Shown here: positions 59,518 to 64,000 of the stretch, in pieces
Layout: every line of letters begins with the position of its first letter
How positions within the stretch are numbered: position 1 is the first letter of the stretch
Source of the DNA: CAYXPR01 sp964467255
GTDB taxonomy: Bacteria > Pseudomonadota > Alphaproteobacteria > Rickettsiales > RGZB01
Assembly: GCA_964467255.1 (NCBI GenBank)
Contig: CAYXPR010000003.1
Span: 62,001 to 126,000, forward strand
Length of the DNA stretch: 64,000 bases
Reading direction: 5' to 3'
Translations under genes and position numbers: made by a program
Notes under the pieces: generated by a model
Told to the model about the DNA's origin: nothing
What the model saw: the letters and a program-made list of their open reading frames with translations, nothing else
The model's database searches: none

Positions 59518-60004
59518 ACGACACTCCGGCGGGGGTGGGTGGGTTGCGATAGCGCGGGCCTTCCGGCGTGAAGGTGACATCGGGCTCACCCAGCGCAATT
59601 AAATCTTCACCCGCCTCAGATAAAAGCCGTGTGCGGGTGCATTTATCAACGGTGAGCGGGCTGTGTTTTTCGTAAAACGCATAGACGAGATATTCTTTGC
59701 CCCGCTCGAAGGGATAACCGCAGCTGATGCCATATTTCAAAACACCGTATGTATCGGCGCGGTCGGTAAAGAGGCGCAACTGTTCCTGCGCGGGCCCACG
59801 CCAGCTTTTGCTGACATCAAAATACACACGCAGTTTTTTAGTGCCGTAATCTTTGACCTCAACGACTTTGCCAACAAACACACGGCCCGAACGCTCCCAG
59901 CTTTCGGCAGGCGTCCATTCATACTTGCAGCGGCAATAATCGAACGCGTACGCGGAAGGCGCGAAACTTAAGGCAAACACCGTCAGCAAAAATAACGTGC
60001 GCAT
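59492..60004 (-). CDS. Secreted TIMP/NTR-like domain protein, copy 1
   Basis: The 170-residue protein has a signal peptide (cut after SAYA, residue ~20), then DYCRCKY at the mature N-terminus, VFVGKVVEVKDYG, VYFDVSKSWRG, an ISCGYPFERGKEYLVYAF block and KCTRTRLLSEA. A Cys-x-Cys close to the mature N-terminus plus paired later cysteines is the layout of TIMP/NTR-like domains, whose eukaryotic members inhibit metalloproteases; the bacterial role is unknown. It precedes its paralogue with a 26-base overlap and follows era by 14 bases in the same direction. Confidence 0.75.
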   Translation of the reverse strand: MRTLFLLTVFALSFAPSAYAFDYCRCKYEWTPAESWERSGRVFVGKVVEVKDYGTKKLRVYFDVSKSWRGPAQEQLRLFTDRADTYGVLKYGISCGYPFERGKEYLVYAFYEKHSPLTVDKCTRTRLLSEAGEDLIALGEPDVTFTPEGPRYRNPPTPAGVSYEPLSPNE

Positions 60005-60018
60005 GGCGTGAGGACCTC

Positions 60019-60945
60019 TTATAACGTCAGATTCGATGTATCATCCTGCCAGTTTTCCCGCACTTTTACAAACAGGAACAAATGCACGTGCTGCGACAGC
60101 ATGCGCTCTAAATCTTTGCGCGCTTCTTCACCCACGGCGCGGATGGTGCCGCCGCCTTTGCCGAGGATAATTTTCTTGTGGCTTTCGCGTTCCACGATAA
60201 TCGCCTGATGTATTTTCACGCCGCCCGCCGGTTCGGTTTTTGATACCGGACGCTCTTCCCATTTTTCGGTTTCCACCATCAGGGAGTAGGGTAGCTCCTG
60301 CCGCAATTTCATAAACAGTTTTTCACGCGTAATTTCCGCTGCGATAAAGCGCATCGGCGCGTCGGTAATCTGGTCTTCAGGGAACATCCACGGCTGCTTG
60401 GGAGCGCCCGTGGCGAGATAATTCTTCACATCATCCACCCCGTCGCCTGTGAGGCCGCTAATCATGAACACTTGCTCAAACAGGTTTTTTTCACCGATCG
60501 CAGCGGCAAGCGGCAATAATTTTTCCGGTGAGATACTGTCAGTTTTATTCAGCACCGCAATGGCGCGCACGCCGCCACGCTTCACGCGGTTTTCAATGCC
60601 TTCTAAAATCGTTTGCAAATGAGGGGTGATGCCGCGGTGGCTATCCATGAGCAGTAAAATCGTGTCGCCGCTATCCATGCCGCTCCACGCATTTTTCACC
60701 ATGGCTTTTTCAAGGCCGCGCTTGGGGGTGAAGATGCCCGGCGTGTCAACAAACACCAGCTGCGCATTTTCCGCCATCACGATGCCGCGCAGCAAGGTGC
60801 GCGTGGTTTGCACCTTGGGGGTGACGATGGCGAGCTTGCTGCCCACGAGTGTGTTGAGTAACGTGGATTTGCCCGCGTTGGTTTCACCCACGAGGGCGAT
60901 AACCGAACAATGCTGGGAAGAAATATCTGTGCGGGGAGTGTTCAT
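60019..60945 (-). CDS. era: GTPase Era
   Basis: Era is needed for 16S rRNA maturation and 30S assembly. The 308 residues have G1 GETNAGKS at 20-27, VDTPGIF (G3), VLNKTDS (G4) and a C-terminal KH domain with ILGKGGGTIRAVGEEARKDLE. It follows rnc by nine bases; the order lepB-rnc-era-recO is conserved in alphaproteobacteria and here recO is separated from era by three inserted genes. Confidence 0.96.
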   Translation of the reverse strand: MNTPRTDISSQHCSVIALVGETNAGKSTLLNTLVGSKLAIVTPKVQTTRTLLRGIVMAENAQLVFVDTPGIFTPKRGLEKAMVKNAWSGMDSGDTILLLMDSHRGITPHLQTILEGIENRVKRGGVRAIAVLNKTDSISPEKLLPLAAAIGEKNLFEQVFMISGLTGDGVDDVKNYLATGAPKQPWMFPEDQITDAPMRFIAAEITREKLFMKLRQELPYSLMVETEKWEERPVSKTEPAGGVKIHQAIIVERESHKKIILGKGGGTIRAVGEEARKDLERMLSQHVHLFLFVKVRENWQDDTSNLTL

Positions 60946-60954
60946 GCTTAAAGC

Positions 60955-61626
60955 TTATAGCACGGGGCGGGGGGCTTCGCCAAGCTGCGCGAGGAGCGCC
61001 TGAGCGGCATCCTGCTCCGCGACTTTTTTCGAAGCGCCGCTGCCGCGGGCCATTCCCTTGCCTTCCACACTCACTTCGACCAAAAATAACGGTGAATGCG
61101 CGGGGCCGGTGGCTTCAATCAGCGTGTAATGCGGCAAAGGCAGGCCAAGGCTTTGTGCCCATTCTTGAAGCAGGGTTTTGCTGTCACGCGGGGGCTCGGC
61201 CATACTGGCGGCGTGCGGGTCTAAAAGCGGCAGCAGAAAATTCTTTGCGGCCTTTGGGCCGCCATCGAGATACAGCGCCCCCATTACGGCCTCAAAGGCA
61301 TTTTCAAGATTGGCAATATTTTCGCGCCCGCCGGTTTTTTCTTCCCCGTCGCCTAAAATCAGTGCATCCCCCAAGTGGATGGCCTCCGCCATTTTTGCCA
61401 GTGTTTCGCGGCGCACCAGATGCGCGCGGCGCTTGGCGAGCGCGCCCTCATCTTCCTGTGGGTAAAAGGTAATCAGATATTCCGTGACCACCAGGCCGAG
61501 CACGCTGTCGCCCAAGAACTCCAGCCGCTCATAATTCGGCGTGCCATAACTGGGGTGCGTGAGCGCTTCTTTAAGTAGTGAGGGGTCACGAAAAACATGC
61601 CCGAGTTTTTGTGCAAACCGGTTCAT
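60955..61626 (-). CDS. rnc: Ribonuclease III
   Basis: RNase III cleaves double-stranded RNA in rRNA and mRNA processing. The 223 residues have the signature ERLEFLGDS (33-41), the catalytic ENAFEAVMGALYLDGG region and a C-terminal double-stranded-RNA-binding domain from about residue 150. The ATG at 61626 gives the normal length; the frame runs further upstream but that part is antisense to lepB. It begins four bases after the lepB stop. Confidence 0.96.
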   Translation of the reverse strand: MNRFAQKLGHVFRDPSLLKEALTHPSYGTPNYERLEFLGDSVLGLVVTEYLITFYPQEDEGALAKRRAHLVRRETLAKMAEAIHLGDALILGDGEEKTGGRENIANLENAFEAVMGALYLDGGPKAAKNFLLPLLDPHAASMAEPPRDSKTLLQEWAQSLGLPLPHYTLIEATGPAHSPLFLVEVSVEGKGMARGSGASKKVAEQDAAQALLAQLGEAPRPVL

Positions 61627-61630
61627 GTGA

Positions 61631-62395
61631 TTACTCGATTGGCTGCCAGAAACGGTCGGTGCGGATATTCGCCAGCCATTTCCAGATAATGTAGAACGGT
61701 GCATCCGCCGACACAAACACACGCTTGGCCTTGCCGACCAGATTTTCAGCCGGCACATAGCCCACCATGCTGACAACGCGGCTGTCCTGCGAGTTATCGC
61801 GGTTATCACCCATGAAGAAATAATGTTCCGCAGGTACGGTGTAGACATCCGTATCATCGAGCGGGCCGTTGGGCACATCATCGAGCACAATGTAGCTTTT
61901 GCCTTCCGGCATGGTTTCCTTAAATTGGCGGTAGCGGTGGGCGCGGCCACGTTCGTCTTTTTCTTCCCACCAGCCTAGGTCTTCCCGCGGCAGCGCCTTA
62001 CCGTTGATGAAAAGCACGCCGCGCTTCACCTGAATCGTATCACCCGGTAAGCCCACGAGGCGCTTGATGTAGTCAATCGAAGGGTTTGAAGGCAGGCGGA
62101 ACACAATCACATCGCCGCGCGCCGGCTCATTAAAGAAAATGCGATCTTCCCACAAACGCGGGGCAAGCGGCATGGAGTAACGGCTGTACCCATAGGCCGA
62201 TTTAGAAACGAAAATATAGTCGCCCACCAAGAGGCCGGACTTCATGGAGCCCGACGGAATGTGGAACGGTGTGAACACAAAACTGCGCAGCACAATGGGC
62301 ACCACCACGCACACAAGGATGAGAAACGTCCATGTTTCGTAGAATTTTTGTTTTTTAGCGTGTTTTAACGCCGCGGCAGGGGAGGTATGTTTCAC
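61631..62395 (-). CDS. lepB: Signal peptidase I
   Basis: LepB cuts Sec and Tat signal peptides at the inner membrane. The 254 residues have a membrane helix at about 22-38, the catalytic serine S50 in PSGSM and lysine K111 in YIKRLVGLPGD, then FMGDNRDNSQDSR (box E). It is the first gene of lepB-rnc-era. Its substrates would include the secreted proteins listed here. Confidence 0.97.
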   Translation of the reverse strand: MKHTSPAAALKHAKKQKFYETWTFLILVCVVVPIVLRSFVFTPFHIPSGSMKSGLLVGDYIFVSKSAYGYSRYSMPLAPRLWEDRIFFNEPARGDVIVFRLPSNPSIDYIKRLVGLPGDTIQVKRGVLFINGKALPREDLGWWEEKDERGRAHRYRQFKETMPEGKSYIVLDDVPNGPLDDTDVYTVPAEHYFFMGDNRDNSQDSRVVSMVGYVPAENLVGKAKRVFVSADAPFYIIWKWLANIRTDRFWQPIE

Positions 62396-62448
62396 GCAGA
62401 TGTTCCCGAAGAAAATGGCTTAAACCGTTGCACAGGTTATAAACGAAA

Positions 62449-62485
62449 CGGCGGGACCAAGTCGAGTAAAACTTGCGTCCCGCCG
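62449..62485 (-). terminator. Terminator of the outer-membrane-barrel gene
   Basis: CGGCGGGAC (62449-62457) pairs with GTCCCGCCG (62477-62485), extended by CAAGT/ACTTG with one bulged C. Read leftwards the stem is followed by TTTCGTTT. Confidence 0.8.
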
Positions 62486-62541
62486 CTCTCTCCCCACACG
62501 TTGCCTCTTGGTTTCCTCCCCCTTAGAAGCAACGGTATTTC

Positions 62542-63108
62542 TTAGAAGTGATACACCACCGCTGCGCTATATTGCAGCTGATAGTCAATCCCGTCGGATG
62601 TGTCTTGCAGGTAATGCGCCATGCTGCGCAGACCCAATTCTTCGCTGAACAGGATTTCAAAACCAAGGCCGGCGCGCAGGCCGTCCTGTGTGCCATCTTC
62701 CGCCGCACTGCCGCCCAAAGCAGAGGTGGCGGAAATATCTTTATACATAATCATATAACCCACATCCGCGAGCAGATTCAGGTTTTCATGCACGGGCGCG
62801 ATACCCATCAGGCTCGCGTAAGCACCCATCATCTGAAAATTTGTGGTGAGCGTGCCATTGCGTTGTTCTTCTTCCATGGTGACATAGCCACCGAATTCTA
62901 TCGCACCATATTCATGGAAACGGTACCCGCCGAACACTTCACCGCCCGGAAAATTATCGGCAAAACTCTGGTCGAGATTGCCTTCGTACGAAAGCATGGT
63001 GTGGGCATAACCGGCGCCGACGTAAAACGGAACATCATCGTAGCTTGCGGCGGCAGAGCCAGCAGCACCAAGCACAAAAATCATCAGGAAGGGTAGAAAT
63101 TTTTTCAT
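62542..63108 (-). CDS. Small outer-membrane beta-barrel protein
   Basis: The 188 residues start with a signal peptide (MKKFLPFLM..., cut after AAA-SY near residue 21), contain about eight amphipathic strands (YVGAGYAHTML; GGEVFGGYRFHEY; LGLRSMAHYLQD) and end in YHF, the barrel C-terminal signature. It fits the 8-stranded OMP_b-brl/OmpW-like class; no ligand is known. An AGGAGG Shine-Dalgarno lies just before the ATG, preceded by a perfect 9-bp hairpin in the mRNA leader, and the gene ends in a good terminator. Confidence 0.8.
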   Translation of the reverse strand: MKKFLPFLMIFVLGAAGSAAASYDDVPFYVGAGYAHTMLSYEGNLDQSFADNFPGGEVFGGYRFHEYGAIEFGGYVTMEEEQRNGTLTTNFQMMGAYASLMGIAPVHENLNLLADVGYMIMYKDISATSALGGSAAEDGTQDGLRAGLGFEILFSEELGLRSMAHYLQDTSDGIDYQLQYSAAVVYHF

Positions 63109-63130
63109 AACAAGCCTCCTTTGGCAGTTT

Positions 63131-63172
63131 ACCCGCGTGATACATAGCGTTCGGGAAATGCACCACGCGGGT
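63131..63172 (-). promoter_or_regulatory. Hairpin in the 5' leader of the outer-membrane-barrel mRNA
   Basis: ACCCGCGTG (63131-63139) and CACGCGGGT (63164-63172) form a perfect 9-bp stem with a 24-base loop. In the leftward mRNA it lies about 12 bases ahead of the AGGAGG ribosome site. Similar 5' stems stabilise or thermoregulate outer-membrane mRNAs in other bacteria. Confidence 0.6.
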
Positions 63173-63178
63173 TCAGCC

Positions 63179-63210
63179 AGAATGGCAGCGCGTGGTTAAT
63201 AAAAGGTTAC
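63179..63210 (-). promoter_or_regulatory. Possible CtrA-type promoter of the barrel gene (one mismatch)
   Basis: Read leftwards, GTAA-N7-TTAA (63210-63196) has one mismatch to the CtrA box. It is followed after 11 bases by CATTCT (63184-63179), a weak -10. The rest of the 63109-63415 gap has a dyad GGTTTTGGC/GCCAAAAACC at 63286-63305 and the tRNA-Ser promoter, but no gene. Confidence 0.35.
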
Positions 63211-63342
63211 CGGAAAAGAGAAGTAGGGCGGCGAAATGACCGGAAATGAAGGGGTGTTGTATTTGTGCAACAGCGGTTATGTGCGGGTTTTGGCAGCCAA
63301 AAACCGGCCCAAAACCGCCCCAAACCAAGGCCGCAAACGGTC

Positions 63343-63371
63343 TTGCCCTTCCGTTTAAAACCCTTTATATA
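63343..63371 (+). promoter_or_regulatory. Promoter of tRNA-Ser
   Basis: TTGCCC (63343-63348), 17 bases and TATATA (63366-63371). A GC-rich discriminator follows, as in stable RNA genes; the mature tRNA begins 45 bases after the -10. Confidence 0.65.
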
Positions 63372-63415
63372 GAGTTTCCTTCGCGGGCGAGCCCCCCGAA
63401 GATATCGAATGGTTA

Positions 63416-63507
63416 GGAGCGGTGGCCGAGTGGCCGAAGGCGGCGGTTTGCTAAACCGTTATACGGGTTAAACCGTATCGGAGGTTCGAATCCTCTCCGC
63501 TCCGCCA
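63416..63507 (+). tRNA. tRNA-Ser (anticodon GCT)
   Basis: The acceptor GGAGCGG pairs with CCGCTCC (63497-63503), followed by the discriminator G and encoded CCA. The anticodon loop TTGCTAA gives GCT. A long class II variable arm and GGTTCGAATCC T-arm are present. AT-rich DNA begins at its 3' end. Confidence 0.97.
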
Positions 63508-63591
63508 TTAAGTCTCAGGGTTCCCACCCTTAGAGAATTAATGGCATTAAAAGCGCGCATTCCGGGCCACTCACGGGATACCAGCACTTCC

Positions 63592-63663
63592 CCACACTAC
63601 TGAGAATACCCAAAATAGACCCCCAAAAGCCCACTTCTCTCAGTTTGCAAAAAACCAGTGTGG
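63592..63663. repeat. Imperfect long inverted repeat after tRNA-Ser
   Basis: CCACACT (63592-63598) pairs with AGTGTGG (63657-63663), and ACTGAGAA (63599-63606) pairs with TTCTCTCAGT (63635-63644), making a nested dyad. It lies just downstream of the leftward toxin-like gene. It may be its terminator or part of an integration site. Confidence 0.5.
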
Positions 63664-63667
63664 CGAA

Positions 63668-64000
63668 TCAAGATTTGAAGAAATCTACTGTTTTTATGTA
63701 CGAAACACCAAAAACCTTAGCTACGCTTGGAATTTTCAACCTTTGTGGTTTCTGAGACTCATCTGTTATGATGGTAGCCCCATTATTTTTTGCATGAGCA
63801 ATTAACCAAGGATCAGCCCAATTCGAGTCATTTTCATTATCAAACCAATTCTGATATTGGGCTGCAATTTGCTTTACAATTTCTTGGTCAGCAACACAAT
63901 ATGACCTAGTGCTACTAATAAAACAACTGAGGCCCTCTAATAGCCTAATAAGTTCAGAATCTTCCTCTTTCTTCTCTACTAATCTAGCCTGCAGTTCACA
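63668..64000 (-). CDS. DUF4411-like (PIN-fold) protein, partial at the window end
   Basis: Read leftwards from base 64000, an open frame of 110 codons ends in TGA at 63668-63670; its start lies outside the window. The C-terminal part contains NWADPWLIAHAKNNGATIITDES and then LKIPSVAKVFGVSYIKTVDF. This matches the DUF4411 family, PIN-like proteins that often act as toxins with an ImmA/IrrE or HTH partner encoded next door. The DNA is much more AT-rich than the chromosome genes and begins just after tRNA-Ser, as expected for the edge of an integrated element. Toxicity and partner cannot be seen here. Confidence 0.65.
   Translation of the reverse strand, partial: CELQARLVEKKEEDSELIRLLEGLSCFISSTRSYCVADQEIVKQIAAQYQNWFDNENDSNWADPWLIAHAKNNGATIITDESQKPQRLKIPSVAKVFGVSYIKTVDFFKS

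Noticed and set aside
62387..62400. Third parS site near lepB
   Set aside because: Only the half TGTTTCACG is present; the palindrome is not completed.

Overview
The window looks like an origin-proximal stretch of an alphaproteobacterial chromosome. The evidence is the gene order ppsR-aroE-coaE-dnaQ // secB, DUF3576-leuS-lptE-holA // parB-parA-rsmG-mnmG-mnmE and plsY-dprA-topA, together with a Rhodobacter-type porin, metX-metW, and eight exact CtrA boxes (TTAA-N7-TTAA). I cannot name a genus. Most genes share moderate GC and CGC/GCG-rich codon use. Three AT-rich patches stand out: part of leuS, a small membrane gene at 53.5-53.9 kb, and the last 500 bases.

Layout. 0-0.2 kb: DnaA-box cluster, probably part of oriC. 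0.2-8.4 kb: housekeeping (ppsR, aroE, coaE, dnaQ, secB, metE, guaB). 8.5-24.8 kb: an accessory-looking block of proteins I mostly cannot name, with tRNA-Leu, an HTTM membrane pair, a 723-residue RTX protein, a divergent MoeA, a glutamine-synthetase-fold protein, an ECF sigma/anti-sigma/helical-repeat operon and a thioredoxin-fold/2-oxoglutarate-oxygenase fusion. 24.9-34.1 kb: plsY, dprA, topA, metX, metW, yggS and a thiE relative. 34.3-46.1 kb: porin, leuS, lptE, holA, parB, parA, rsmG, mnmG, two perfect parS sites and mnmE. 46.2-63.1 kb: comM, an orphan histidine kinase, a TRAP permease pair, parC, recO, two TIMP-like secreted proteins, era, rnc, lepB and an outer-membrane barrel. 63.4-64 kb: tRNA-Ser followed by AT-rich DNA with a partial DUF4411-like toxin gene, probably the edge of an integrated island.

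The main signal is regulatory. All eight exact TTAA-N7-TTAA boxes I found lie between genes. At five of them a recognisable -10 element starts exactly 11 bases after the box. The proteins downstream are mostly unrecognised, lack signal peptides and fall in the accessory block; one is the orphan histidine kinase. This suggests a CtrA-controlled set of lineage-specific genes around the origin, next to ParABS. I read the intergenic regions for this motif but did not scan coding sequence exhaustively.
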